This document shows, piece after piece, positions 24,702 to 33,931 of a stretch of 34,333 bases of DNA. The position numbers and the translations under genes are program-made. The notes beneath the pieces were generated by a model, which was not told the origin of the DNA, ran no database searches, and worked only from the letters and a program-made list of their open reading frames with translations. This DNA is from Acidobacteriota bacterium (GTDB lineage Bacteria > Acidobacteriota > Blastocatellia > Pyrinomonadales > Pyrinomonadaceae). Location of the stretch: NCBI GenBank assembly GCA_016703965.1, contig JADJBB010000026.1, positions 1-34,333 of the forward strand, written 5' to 3'. The first letter of the stretch is position 1. The number at the start of each line of letters is the position of its first letter.

Positions 24702-25346
24702 CTAACGGATAAGAGTGCGAAGATGCTCAGTCGTTTCGACGAATATTCTTCCGCCAACTATTTTCAGATATCCCTTTTCCGCGAGTTTTCGGATAGTCCG
24801 GATCGTGGTCTCGAGCGAAAGCCCTGCCATCTCAGCTATATCTTGCCGTCGATGGGTGATCTTCTTAACTTCGCCCGCATTCATTTCACCCGTAAGCCTC
24901 AAAATAATGCTCGCAACACGCTGCTCGGCGGATGGCGTGGCCAAAATCTGAACGGTATCGGCACGGTCACGGAGAATGCCACACATTCGGTTAAGCACCA
25001 GGGACGAAAATTCCGACGATGATTCCATTAAGGCGAGAAACTCACCCCGCGGGACCATTAGAAGCGAGCTGTTCTCGATTGCGACGGCTGTTGCGGGAAA
25101 TCGCTTTCCATCCATCGCCGGCGGAATTGCAAAAATCTCGCCAGCCTGAAACGTGCCAATGATGATCTCCTTACCCGCCTCAGGATAGCGAACCATTTTG
25201 ATCTTTCCAGCCAATATGATCGGTAAAAATGTGGCCTGATCACCCTCGAAAAAAACGTGCTCTCCGCCACCGAACGAACGTCTGCGTCCAATAGCAAAGA
25301 GACCTTCTGTTAGCTCGGCACTAAAATGGTCGGATATTTGACTCAT
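24702..25346 (-). CDS. Crp/Fnr family transcription regulator (no N-terminal cysteine cluster)
   Basis: 214 residues from ATG 25344-25346 (MSQISDHFSAELTEGLF); an in-frame TTG at 25376 is a less likely start. The N-terminal cyclic-nucleotide-like beta barrel includes GEHVFFEGDQATFLPIILAGKIKM and GTFQAGEIFAIPPAMDG. The C-terminal winged helix has HRRQDIAEMAGLSLETTIRTIRKLAEKGYLKI. The E and R of LETTIRT line up with the glutamate and arginine that FNR uses to read TTGAT/GTGA half-sites, matching the TGAY half-sites at 2310, 19991 and 24671. It lacks the cysteine set of oxygen-sensing FNR (only one Cys), so it probably senses something else, such as NO through haem (DNR/HcpR-like) or redox by partners. 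Likely controls the nitrate genes. Confidence 0.9.
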   Translation of the reverse strand: MSQISDHFSAELTEGLFAIGRRRSFGGGEHVFFEGDQATFLPIILAGKIKMVRYPEAGKEIIIGTFQAGEIFAIPPAMDGKRFPATAVAIENSSLLMVPRGEFLALMESSSEFSSLVLNRMCGILRDRADTVQILATPSAEQRVASIILRLTGEMNAGEVKKITHRRQDIAEMAGLSLETTIRTIRKLAEKGYLKIVGGRIFVETTEHLRTLIR

Positions 25347-25759
25347 GAACGTATGAAGCCCCCCAGCGATTCCCAAAACAATAGTTACATTTCATGAGCC
25401 AAATCATAAATCGAACGGCCGGAATTTGATATTTAATAAGGGAGCACGAGGGGACTCACATGAAGTATTTTCTCCGTACACTTTTACTAACAGGAAATTC
25501 GACTGTGATCTATCCCGTTTACGAAGGGCCTTCTACTCATTTTTACATTACTCGCTATCGATCCGGATCTTCTTTGACCGCGAGTTTTCACGCTGCCGAT
25601 CCGCATAAATACGCGCACTGGTATTTTCGCCTGTAACGTTTCGAATATATGATAACTATCTAAGCCCAAGGAATTGCTCATTAGTTGTACGCACCATATT
25701 CTCTTTTAGGTTGGCACTCATTTTGCAGACGACAGATGGTTGCCCTATAGAAAAAACGA
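25347..25759. other. Divergent promoter region with a possible weak Crp/Fnr site
   Basis: About 410 bases without a supported gene between the divergent regulator and NarI-like genes. At 25647-25664, ATATGATAACTATCTAAG keeps the ATATGAT half and most of the second half (TGAT-N4-ATCT), centred about 104 bases before the next start. It is weaker than sites 1-3. No tRNA or clear hairpin terminator seen. Confidence 0.4.
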
Positions 25760-26848
25760 ATGCCCATCGAGATCACCAAGCCAGCTACTTCGATTAATTA
25801 TCGCAACCCGACCTTGATCGGGCTCGGGGCATCCATGGCTCTGACGGCACTTGTTATTGTCGGTTCGCGCAATCTTGAACATTTCGATTCGGCTTTATTC
25901 GGGTATCTGATCGCGAGTATCGTCGCGTTCGGCGCAATATTTTTCCGCTATGCACTTTGGCTCCAGCGTCCGGCGACGCGGGCATATTTTTCCAGAGGGT
26001 TGAAGCTTTTTTTCCAGCGAAAGAAATTTGCACGTAACACACTAGATGCCACAAAAACGGTTGGCATAAACATGCTCGCCCAGAAGTTTATCTTCAAACG
26101 GGCCAAATCAAGATGGCTGATGCATTTTCTGATCATGTGGGGCTGTGTTTTGTCAGCGGCCATCACCTTCCCGCTTGTTTGGGGCTGGATACATTTCAAA
26201 CTTGAGAGCGAGACAGGCTACAAAGCCTACGTATTCGGCTTTCCAATGCAGTCGATGGACGTCCACAGCGTAATGGCTTTTTTTACATTCAAGGCCCTCA
26301 ATTTTACAGCCCTCATGGTTCTAGCGGGCTGTGCTATTGCGATCCATCGCCGATTAAAGGACCGCGGAGCAATTGCTGTTCAGCAATTTCTGTTGGATTT
26401 TGTTCCCCATCTTCTATTGATCGCGATCTGTGTCTCGGGGCTTATGCTAACGGCATCGAGCACATATTTCGGTGGTTATATGTACTCGTTCATTGCCCTG
26501 ACACATCAAGCGATAGTGATAATGACGCTTTTCTTCCTACCGTTCGGCAAGCTGTTTCATATCGTCCAGCGCCCGGCCTCGATCGGCGTGGAACTCTATC
26601 AGCAGCGAGCCAAAGAAATGGAGCAGGCAAAATGTCGGCGGTGCGGCGTAGAATTCGCATCCATTATGTGGCTCGGAGATCTGAAGAGCGTCGTCGAAAA
26701 AGTTGGTTTTGACTACACAATGGAAAATGGCGAAACATTGCAGGACTATTGCCCACGGTGTAAGCGGGTAATGCGAGGGCTGGCATACTCCGTTCTTATG
26801 GATCGCCCGGATAAGGTCTTTCACGGCACCCGCGCTGACGGCGAATAA
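25760..26848 (+). CDS. NarI/HdrE-like cytochrome b membrane anchor with C-terminal zinc ribbon
   Basis: 362 residues with about six hydrophobic helices (near 17-36, 46-68, 116-145, 172-200, 210-235 and 240-262). Histidines inside helices (WLMHFLIMWG, MDVHSVMAFF, FVPHLLLIAI, ALTHQAIVIM, FGKLFHIVQR) resemble the haem b ligands of NarI- and HdrE-type quinol oxidising anchors. The cytoplasmic tail carries two CxxC pairs (CRRCGVEF at about 291-298, CPRCKR at about 334-339), probably a zinc ribbon or rubredoxin-like metal site that could dock or reduce the next gene product. It starts the second nitrate operon, seven bases before the molybdenum subunit gene. Likely role: pass electrons from quinol to the cytoplasmic reductase. 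Annotation pipelines may misname it as a transporter. Confidence 0.72.
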   Translation: MPIEITKPATSINYRNPTLIGLGASMALTALVIVGSRNLEHFDSALFGYLIASIVAFGAIFFRYALWLQRPATRAYFSRGLKLFFQRKKFARNTLDATKTVGINMLAQKFIFKRAKSRWLMHFLIMWGCVLSAAITFPLVWGWIHFKLESETGYKAYVFGFPMQSMDVHSVMAFFTFKALNFTALMVLAGCAIAIHRRLKDRGAIAVQQFLLDFVPHLLLIAICVSGLMLTASSTYFGGYMYSFIALTHQAIVIMTLFFLPFGKLFHIVQRPASIGVELYQQRAKEMEQAKCRRCGVEFASIMWLGDLKSVVEKVGFDYTMENGETLQDYCPRCKRVMRGLAYSVLMDRPDKVFHGTRADGE

Positions 26849-26854
26849 TTAACA

Positions 26855-29084
26855 ATGTCAAAAGTAGAAAATCTCGCAAGCATTATTGACCGTTTTGGCC
26901 CCCATCTGCACGATGAGCCGATCGGCGGTTGGAGTGCTGAACGAAAGATCGACAAAATAGTGCCAACCCACTGCCCATATTGCGGTATGCAGTGTGGCAT
27001 GAATCTGCTGGTTGAAAAGAATCATGTTGTCGGCGTAGAACCGCGTTACGATTTTCCGGTTAACGAAGGCCGTCTGTGTCCCAAGGGAGTGACTGCGTAT
27101 CTACAGACACATCATCCAGATCGGCTGGAATATCCGCTGATAAAACGAAACGGCAATTTCGAGCGAGCGAGCTGGGACGAGGCTCTAGATCTGATCGTGT
27201 CGAAATTTAAGGGACTGCAGGAAAAATACGGCAAGGATTCGATCGCTGTTTATTCAGGCTCTTCACTGACGACCGAAAAGACCTATCTCGTAGGTAAATT
27301 CGCCCGCCTTGGATTGCAGACCAGGTACATTGACTACAACGGACGACTTTGCATGGCATCTGCCGCGGGCGGTAACAATAAAGCGTTCGGCATTGACCGG
27401 GCGGCAAACCCGTGGAGCGACATTCCCCACGCGGAAGTTCTGATAATCGCTGGAGCAAATTGTGCCGAGACGTTTCCGATCCTTAATGGATTCCTTTGGA
27501 AACAGCGTGACAACGGCGGTGTGTGGATAGTCATCGATCCGCGTGAGACCCCAACAGCTCGTCAGGGCGATCTACATTTACAGCTCAAGCCCGGTACAGA
27601 CGTCGCGGTCGCCAACGGCATCTTGAATGTCCTGATCACCGAAAATCTTATCGATCAGGCGTTTATCGACAGCCGCACTAATGACTGGGAAGCGACCAGG
27701 ACGGCGGCATTAAATTATCCACCCGATGTCGCTTCGGAGATCTCCGGCGTTCCAGCGGAAAAGATCATTCAGGCCGCTCGCCTCTACGGCCGCGCAAAAC
27801 CGGCATGATCATGCATGCTCGCGGCATCGAGCATCATTCGAACGGGACGGAGAACGTGCTGAGTTATATCAATATCGCACTTGCGACCGGTAAGATCGGC
27901 TCGGAAGGCCGCGGTTACGGCACGATCACCGGTCAAGGCAACGGCCAGGGCGGCCGTGAGCATGGACAGAAGGCCGACCAACTTCCAGGCTATCGGTCGA
28001 TGCTCAACCCGGAACATCGGAGATACATAGCCGAAGTTTGGGGCATAGACGAATCTGAATTGCCTCAACCGGGCGTATCCGCTGTCGAGTTATTCAATAA
28101 AATGCGCGAGGGCGAGATCAAAGGCCTCTTGTCGATCTGCAGCAACATGATGGTCTCGCTACCTGACACAAACCAGGTACGCAAGTCGCTCGAAGGGCTT
28201 GAATTTAACGTCTGCATCGACTTCTTTCTGTCCGAACGCCCGTTACGCCGATGTAGTACTTCCCGGCATGACATGGTCCGAGGACGAAGGTACGACTACG
28301 AGCGGTGAGGGCCGTGTGATAAAGATAAATAAGGCGATAGACCCTCCGGGGAGAAGCACGCCAGGACTGGCGGATATTGCAGGAGATCGCGGTCCGGATG
28401 GGCCGCGGTAAGTACTTTCAGTTTGAGTCCCCCCGGGCCATATTTGACGAACTTCGCGTCGCGTCCAAGGGTGGTAAGGCTGACTATTTCGGAATCACAT
28501 ACGAAAAGATCGACAAGCAGGACGGCGTCTTCTGGCCGTGCCCGACCGAGGAAAGTACGGGGACGCCACGCCTTTTCGAGGACCGGTTCGCTCACGACGA
28601 CGGTAAGGCTAAATTTCACGCGATCGAGTATAAAGGGGCCGCCGAGAAGCCCGATGAAGAGTATCCTCTGATCTTTACCAGCGGGCGCATCGTTCACCAG
28701 TATTTGTCCGGTAATCAGACTCGGCGTATCGGCTTTCTTGTTCAGCAGTGCCCGGAGCCTTTCGTTGAGATGCATCCTGAAACCGCGATGAAGTACAAGA
28801 TCAACGACGGCGAGCGTGTGAAGGTAGTTTCGCGTCGCGGTGAAGGCATCTTTCCCGCTCTGGTCGTAAAAACGATCAGGCCAGACACGATCTTTGTGCC
28901 CTATCATTGGGGGGAGGAACTCGCGGCGAATCAGATCACCAATGCAGCACTCGACCCGACCTCAAAGATACCGGAATTCAAGGCATGTGCCGCGCGTTTA
29001 GAGAAAATACATACGAGAGAATTGCCGATACTAGGCGAGGTACGAAAGGGAATGTCACAGAACGAAGTGCAGAGAGGAAAATAG
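26855..29084 (+). CDS. NasA/NarB-like cytoplasmic molybdopterin nitrate reductase (frame-broken)
   Basis: About 740 residues joined across breaks at about 27805, 28240-28250 and 28320-28370. The N terminus has the [4Fe-4S] site HCPYCGMQCGMNL...LCPKG (about residues 37-75). The molybdenum site is DYNGRLCMASAAGG (about 162-175) with Cys as the metal ligand, as in assimilatory and periplasmic nitrate reductases. RGIEHHSNGTENVLSYINIALATG, ARYADVVLPGMTWSEDEGTTTSGEGRVI and FTSGRIVHQYLSGNQTRR complete the pattern. There is no twin-arginine signal, so it works in the cytoplasm. The break near 28240 is repaired by restoring lost bases in AA and GG runs (SET-ARYADV). With the NarI-like anchor, ferredoxin and NarK it most likely reduces nitrate to nitrite; formate-dehydrogenase-like use is less likely as no selenocysteine or formate partner is seen. 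Confidence 0.85.
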
Positions 29085-29087
29085 CGC

Positions 29088-29695
29088 ATGAACGAAACCA
29101 TGTTTATCGATCCACAGCGATGCATAGGATGCAGATCCTGTGTCGCAGCATGCCGCGAGTGTTCGACGCATAAGGGTTACTCGATGATCTTTGTCGATTA
29201 CATCGACCGCAGCGAGACAACCGCAACCATGCCGACCATTTGCATGCATTGTGAAGAACCGACTTGTGCGCTTGTCTGCCCCGCAGACGCGATCAAACAA
29301 AATGAAGATGGCGTGGTTATGTCCGCTCTAAAACCCCGCTGTCTCGATTGCCGCAATTGCGTGAACGCGTGCCCGTTTGGCGTGCCGAAGTACAACTCGG
29401 CGATGCATTTGCAGATGAAATGCGACATGTGTTACGACCGAACAAGTGAGGGTCTAATGCCAATGTTGCCAGCGTTTGCCCGACCGGTGCATTAGCCTTC
29501 GGCACCTATGAGCAGATCGTTCCGCTGCGAAGAACCAAGCCGGTCAATGCTCACGTTTTTGGCAATCAGAGTGTCAAGACAAAGGTCTACATGATGCTGC
29601 CGACAGACGCTGACGAGGTCAGCATTGATGGGTGTGGCGTTTTCGAGGGACAGATAGCTCTCGATGGGCTCCTGTTAGGGAAGAATCGTGGATAG
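29088..29695 (+). CDS. Four-cluster ferredoxin-type electron transfer subunit (HycB/DmsB-like, frame-broken)
   Basis: About 202 residues. Cysteine groups: CIGCRSCVAACREC (about 12-25), CMHCEEPTCALVCP (about 52-65), CLDCRNCVNACP (about 85-96), and CDMCYDR...CASVCPTGAL. The frame breaks near 29466, where one lost base turns a probable 'tgt gcc' into 'tt gcc'; restoring it brings the fourth group together and opens the frame up to the stop at 29693-29695. The gene begins four bases after the reductase stop with the ATG at 29088. It should link the NarI-like anchor to the NasA-like subunit. The C-terminal stretch VYMMLPTDADEVSIDGCGVF has no clear counterpart that I know. Confidence 0.83.
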
Positions 29696-29725
29696 ACACC
29701 CAAGTGGAGGAATCCGATAAAAGCA

Positions 29726-30313
29726 ATGAATTCTAAAGCATTCGACCAAGAGTCAATCAAGAAGATACTAGCCGCAGATAATGAAATATCGGATGAAGTA
29801 AGTGTCCGCACAGCGACGGCTCCGTTTCAGGCCGAGTTCCCTTACGAACGAGACAGCGAAGCACAGGTTACAAGGCGGGAGTTCTGCAACTTTCTCTTTT
29901 TGACATCGAGTGCATTATTTCTGGAAGCAGCTGGATTTGCAGGGAAATCTGCATATGATGCTCGATCGCCAATGACCTTTACCCCGGCGAAGATCGACGG
30001 TGCTATTAGCATCGAACCCGGATCAGCCTTGAATTTCGCGTATCCTTCGGAGGAAGATACCGCGATCCTGATACGCGGCACCGACGGCACCTACGCTGCC
30101 TTTGGGCAGAAATGCACGCATCTGTCTTGCCCGGTCTATTATTCAAAAGCAAATGACCGTCTAGAATGCCCGTGTCACAATGGCGGTTTTAGCTCCAAGA
30201 CCGGCGAAGTATTATATGGCCCGCCGCCGCGTCCGCTCGACAGAATTGAGCTTGAGACGATCAATGGCGAGATCTTTGCGGTCAAAAGAGAGGTGCGTGG
30301 AAATGAAGGCTAA
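29726..30313 (+). CDS. Tat-exported Rieske [2Fe-2S] protein
   Basis: 195 residues. After an unusual 48-residue hydrophilic leader comes TRREFCNFLFLTSSALFLEAAGFAG (about 49-73), a twin-arginine signal with hydrophobic anchor. The Rieske sites are CTHLSC (about 130-135) and CPCHNGGF (about 150-157). It differs strongly from the Rieske protein at 4292-4772. In a Rieske/cytochrome b complex it would lie in the periplasm, while the NasA-like subunit here has no export signal; how they connect is unclear. The long leader could bind a chaperone or be a start chosen too far upstream, but the ribosome site and position (31 bases after the ferredoxin stop) favour 29726. It overlaps the next small gene. 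Confidence 0.87.
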   Translation: MNSKAFDQESIKKILAADNEISDEVSVRTATAPFQAEFPYERDSEAQVTRREFCNFLFLTSSALFLEAAGFAGKSAYDARSPMTFTPAKIDGAISIEPGSALNFAYPSEEDTAILIRGTDGTYAAFGQKCTHLSCPVYYSKANDRLECPCHNGGFSSKTGEVLYGPPPRPLDRIELETINGEIFAVKREVRGNEG

Positions 30314-30542
30314 CGTCAAGCCGCAAAGACCGCAGAGCCGCGGACTCGCCGCCGTTTGGCAGGCCCGTCTCGCGATGCTTGTTATGATCAACGTGGCTCA
30401 ACTCTGGATCCTATCGGCAGCGGTAGAGGCTGCTCTTGCTCATGCGTACACTCAACTGGCTCCGCTCGTCATTGCCTCAGGTATATGTTGGCTGATCGCA
30501 CTTAGCATAATCGTTTGGTGGAAGCCCTCTCCGCCTCGATGA
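30303..30542 (+). CDS. Small two-helix membrane protein
   Basis: 79 residues from the ATG at 30303, overlapping the Rieske stop by 11 bases. A basic start (MKANVKPQRPQSRG) is followed by two hydrophobic helices (about 20-45 and 52-72) and a short WWKPSPPR end. No family recognised with certainty. The overlap with the Rieske gene and the basic N terminus suggest a membrane partner of that protein. Confidence 0.7.
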   Translation: MKANVKPQRPQSRGLAAVWQARLAMLVMINVAQLWILSAAVEAALAHAYTQLAPLVIASGICWLIALSIIVWWKPSPPR

Positions 30543-30633
30543 GTCGACCCGGTTTTTCATTAAGCTCGTTGATCTATTCCCCTCGGTTCGTGGCCACAGG
30601 TATAAGACTTGAGGGGGACGTTGTATAAGACGT

Positions 30634-31829
30634 ATGGATACTAAGACATTTCAGCCTGGCTCAGCTCGGGCACTTTTTTTCGACAACTGCCTTTGCCGTT
30701 ACGTTTGCCGTCTGGGGTCTTATCGCCGCACTCGCCCCCACCTTCACCGAGCTATACGGCCTTTCTGGCAAGGGAAAAAAGCCTTTTGATCGCGATTCCT
30801 GTCCTGCTGGGCTCGATCGGCCGTCTTTTTGCGGGAATGCTGGCGGATAAATATGGCGGTCGACGTATCTTTGCGGCTCTTCTCATATTTTCAGCGGTAC
30901 CTGCGATCGCTATAGGCTTTTCGCAAAGTTACACCCAATTGCTGATCCTCGGCCTATTTCTCGGGCTCGCCGGAACATCCTTTCCGGTCGGCGTCGGCTT
31001 TACCTCAAAATGGTTCAGTCGTAAAAAGCAGGGAACCGCCCTTGGCATTTACGGAATGGGCAACATTGGACAGTCGATCGCTGTATTTTCCGCACCTGTC
31101 CTCGCGATCTACTTGGGTGACTGGCGTTATGTTTTCTTCATCTTTGCGGCCGTCACATTTAGCTGGGGACTAATGTTCTATTTTCTGCTCAGGACGCTGC
31201 TGTAACGGCCGCTCCAAAAACACTGAAGCAGAATCTCAGCGTTCTGCGAACCTCCGGCTACGCCTGGATACTGTCATTATTCTATTTCCCTTACATTCGG
31301 CGGTTTCGTCGCTCTCGCCCTTTATCTGCCCACCTTCCTGAAGGAAATATTTAGCTTAACCCCGACCGACGCCGGGGCCGCACGGCGGGATTCGTCCTTG
31401 TAGCAACCGTCCTGCGACCAGTTGGCGGGATCTTGGCCGACAAGATCGGAGGCGGCAAGGTTCTACTCGGTGTCTTCGCGGCGATCGCTGTACTTGCACT
31501 TCTGTTGAGCTCCCGTTTCTATCGTTCCTTTCACGATCGGAGCGCTTGGTTGCGCCGCTGCACTTGGCCTGGGTAACGGAGCCGTATTTAAGCTCGTTCC
31601 TCAGTATTTCCCGAACGAAACCGCCACAGTCACTGGACTTGTTGGGGCGTTTGGCGGGCTGGAGGTTTTTCCACCACTGGAACTCGGCTTCGTTAAGGAC
31701 GCCACCGGATCTTATACGCTCGGGTTTGTGTTTCTTTCTTTATTTTCCGTGATTTGTCTTGTGGTCAATTATTTTTCATTTATCAAGCCAACAATGAGGA
31801 GTTACGAGAGAACCGGAGAATCTTCTTAG
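30634..31829 (+). CDS. narK: NarK/NasA-type nitrate/nitrite transporter of the major facilitator family (frame-broken)
   Basis: About 400 residues in several frames. Recognisable stretches in order: SLAQLGHFFSTTAFAVTFAVWGLIAALAPTF (near 30653-30745), LLIAIPVLLGSIGRLFAGMLADKYGGRRIFA (30784-30876), FPVGVGFTSKWFSRKKQGTALGIYGMGNIGQS (30981-31080), GFVLVATVLRPVGGILADKIGGGKVL (about 31385-31465) and GLGNGAVFKLVPQYFPNETATVTGLVGAFGGL (about 31567-31665). The nitrate signature GNIGQS and the second GLVGAFGG are marks of the nitrate/nitrite porter family. The break near 31185-31195 is a lost G in AGGGAC giving AGGAC; others are of the same type. The start at 30634 is uncertain, since the first codons are also shifted. 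It would import nitrate for the cytoplasmic reductase or export nitrite. Confidence 0.85.
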
Positions 31830-31835
31830 AACGCA

Positions 31836-32488
31836 ATGAGTTTGATCGATGGATTTGTTTTGGCAGGCGGCCAAAGCCGACGCATGGGGCAAGATAAAGC
31901 GGCACTGTTGGTCGGAGGCAGGACGCTCATAGATCGGGCAGCCGGTGCCATGTTTTCGATCGCAAACACAGTTTATTTGGTCGGCAATTCAAATGACGCA
32001 ATTACTTCGCTTCCGATAATTCAAGATCATCCCATTATGAGAGACGCCCGCGGAGCAATCGTGGGATTATATACAGCGCTTGTGAAGCTAAAACCGAGTG
32101 GATAGCCGTACTCGCGTGCGACCTGCCATTTGTCACTGGCGAATTGATGACTCGGATGGTAGACATTTTGCGGCACTGCCTAGACTCGGAAATGAATCAT
32201 ATTGATGCCATCTTCGCCGAACAGCCAGATGGACGCAATCAGCCGCTTTGTGGGCTGTACCGGCGGGACCCGTGCCTTCCCAAGGTCGAAACAATGTTGT
32301 CCGATGGTGAATGGCGAATACAACGATTGCGTGAACGACTCCAGGTACGGGTAATTGGGTTTTCCGAGATCAAAGATATTCAAGGCTCCGAATTCTTGTT
32401 CTTAAACTTGAACACACCCGAGGAATATCGAGCAGCAGTCGAAATTGAAAAGATGCGACTCCGACCGGCTTTCTTGAACCCGAGATAA
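31836..32488 (+). CDS. mobA: MobA, molybdenum cofactor guanylyltransferase (one frame break)
   Basis: About 217 residues across a break near 32095-32105. The N terminus GFVLAGGQSRRMGQDKAALLVGGRTLIDRA (about residues 5-34) is the nucleotide-binding loop of MobA. Further marks are AVLACDLPFVTGELM and GRNQPLCGLYRRDPCLP (near 32230-32280). MobA attaches GMP to molybdopterin to make the bis-MGD cofactor needed by both molybdenum enzymes in the window. The gene starts seven bases after the narK stop. The break sits in the weak sequence 'aaaaccgagtggatagcc', where one lost and gained triplet part restores SEWIAVLACDL. Function is sure; the frame problem is probably technical. Confidence 0.88.
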
Positions 32489-32567
32489 TTCGACCGCGAT
32501 GCCCGGCAATGGAACGATCATTCTGGAAGAGTTCAGATGCTGATGAACAATATGTACGAATCTGACT

Positions 32568-32934
32568 TATAAAAGATCTTCGATATACGGACCCGCGCCA
32601 GCGGAATAAAAAGCACGAAGTGCTCGGCCGGCTTCTGGCTAATCCGCGATTCATCGATTGCGAGGGCAAACCTTATAATTTTACTTCTTGTAGACATCAA
32701 TTTCTGGACCACTGAAACATTCGGGAGGTTGTCAAAGCTCTGCTCATCCGACGACCCCTCGGTCAGTATTTGATCCGGATCTTGTCCGGTTTGAGTGCGA
32801 TAACGACCTTCTGAGTACTTGCAGAGTTCACTAGCCCGTTGGGCGCCGCACCGTTCGTGTTCGAATCAAGTCCGCATCCGGTCATTGAAATAAGGAGAAG
32901 CGGCGGCCGCCCCTAAAAACATCTTCATCTTCAT
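32568..32934 (-). CDS. Probable substrate-binding lipoprotein, PhnD-like (frame-broken, end uncertain)
   Basis: On the minus strand the ATG at 32932-32934, preceded by AGGAAAC, gives MKMKMFLGAAAAS; after one frame change it continues LLISMTGCGLDSNTNGA, a lipoprotein signal with its cysteine, then STQKVVIALKPDK and, after another change, PDQILTE. The ALKPDKxPDQ pattern recalls PhnD-type binding proteins for phosphonate or phosphite, from memory only. Beyond that the frames are too broken to follow; a possible end is at 32568. No permease or ATPase of such a system is seen. It lies convergent to mobA. Confidence 0.4.
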
Positions 32935-32940
32935 ATTTGT

Positions 32941-33448
32941 TTCCTACTTTCCTCGCCCTAAAACCTTATGTGAACTCCTGACTGAACAAGCCGCGAAGTG
33001 GACGGCAGAATGCCCGGCTGCGATCGATAATGAAGGTACGATCGAACAAGTTCTTGCGGTAACAAAGAATGTTGTTTTCCACCGCTCGATCCTGATAATT
33101 AGCCGTGGCGTTCCAGTAGGTCTGTGAAGAGAGTGCTCCGCTGTCCGTTCGCTGGAATTGACCGTATTCAGATCATCGCCAAATTGGCGGCCTACGTACA
33201 CGTTCTCGATAAATGCATCGAACCCGTTGGTGTGGAATATCCGCTCTGACACTACCTCGCATGCGAGTAGAAGAGAGAATAATCATACCCTATGCAGATT
33301 GATCGAAATTGGCTTGTACGACCACCGCTATTTTTGAGGTCTTAGGCAGGCCGAATAGCGGTAGTTCGTGAGTTACTATAAACAGTCAATGAGTTGGATA
33401 AATTACCGCATATTAAGTTCACGGATTAGTAGTCAACAGCGACTTAAC
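32941..33448. other. Unresolved region upstream of the lipoprotein gene
   Basis: A minus-strand frame (32944-33252) contains FHTNGFDAFIENVYVGRQFGDDLNTVN and, in a neighbouring frame, DSGALSSQTYWNATANYQDRAVENN. The aromatic and polar mix is like an outer-membrane protein, but I cannot name a family and the frames are broken. The rest (33253-33448) shows no gene; it holds an inverted repeat with nine-base arms (33324-33332 and 33354-33362). Confidence 0.3.
33324..33362. repeat. Inverted repeat ACCGCTATT / AATAGCGGT, 21-base loop
   Basis: Nine-base perfect arms separated by 21 bases, without a T run on either side, so not a standard terminator. It lies in a gene-free stretch between two minus-strand genes. 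Confidence 0.45.
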
Positions 33449-33931
33449 CTAACCCAATCTCGTCAATTGAGAAATTTGTCGTTGATTTCGGGAACCTCGA
33501 TACTCACTGACGGTGTCGGCGAGCTCACGTATGAATGGACCATCGATTAGAAGATCGATATGAGTAAGGATGTAATGAAGATTACTGTCGTTTTGTCCGT
33601 TCAAAGTTTCAAGCGTGCTACCAGAATAAATCGTGATATGAACGCCAAGACGCTTCAACCTGTATACGATCTCGGCGACGGAACCCGGTTGGTCGAATGG
33701 TTCCCCGCCAAGAATTGTTACGCCATCATGGCCGTACCTGTTTAGCATAACTTCTTCAACAACTGACGAGACACTGACCAAACGTCCGTTCTGCCTAGAA
33801 TGTGTTTCCGGAACGTAGCATCCAGGACAACAGAATCGAACACCCCGCAACCCGAACTACGCTTCTTCTACCAGGCCCATCAACGACCGAAGTGTGATAT
33901 ATCGATGCAGCCAGATTGACACGATTGTCAT
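33449..33931 (-). CDS. NrdG-type radical SAM activating protein (4Fe-4S single cluster domain, frame-broken)
   Basis: About 160 residues. The minus strand reads NLAASIYHTSVVDGPGRRSVVRVAGCSI, then after one frame change CCPGCYVPETHSRQNGRLVSVSSVVEE, which gives the cysteine group of NrdG-like small radical SAM enzymes. It continues with VTILGGEPFDQPGSVAEIVYRLKRLGVHITIYSGSTLETL and ends IDLLIDGPFIRELADTVSEYRGSRNQRQI before the stop at 33449. LIDGPF and YRGSRNQR are typical of anaerobic ribonucleotide reductase activases. No nrdD gene is visible within the window. It may instead activate another glycyl-radical-type or unknown partner. The start is a guess (ATG 33929-33931). Confidence 0.72.

Noticed and set aside
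25426..25608. Small open frame of 60 codons in the promoter region before the NarI-like gene
   Set aside because: No ribosome binding site, no recognisable composition; the region is better explained as a divergent promoter.
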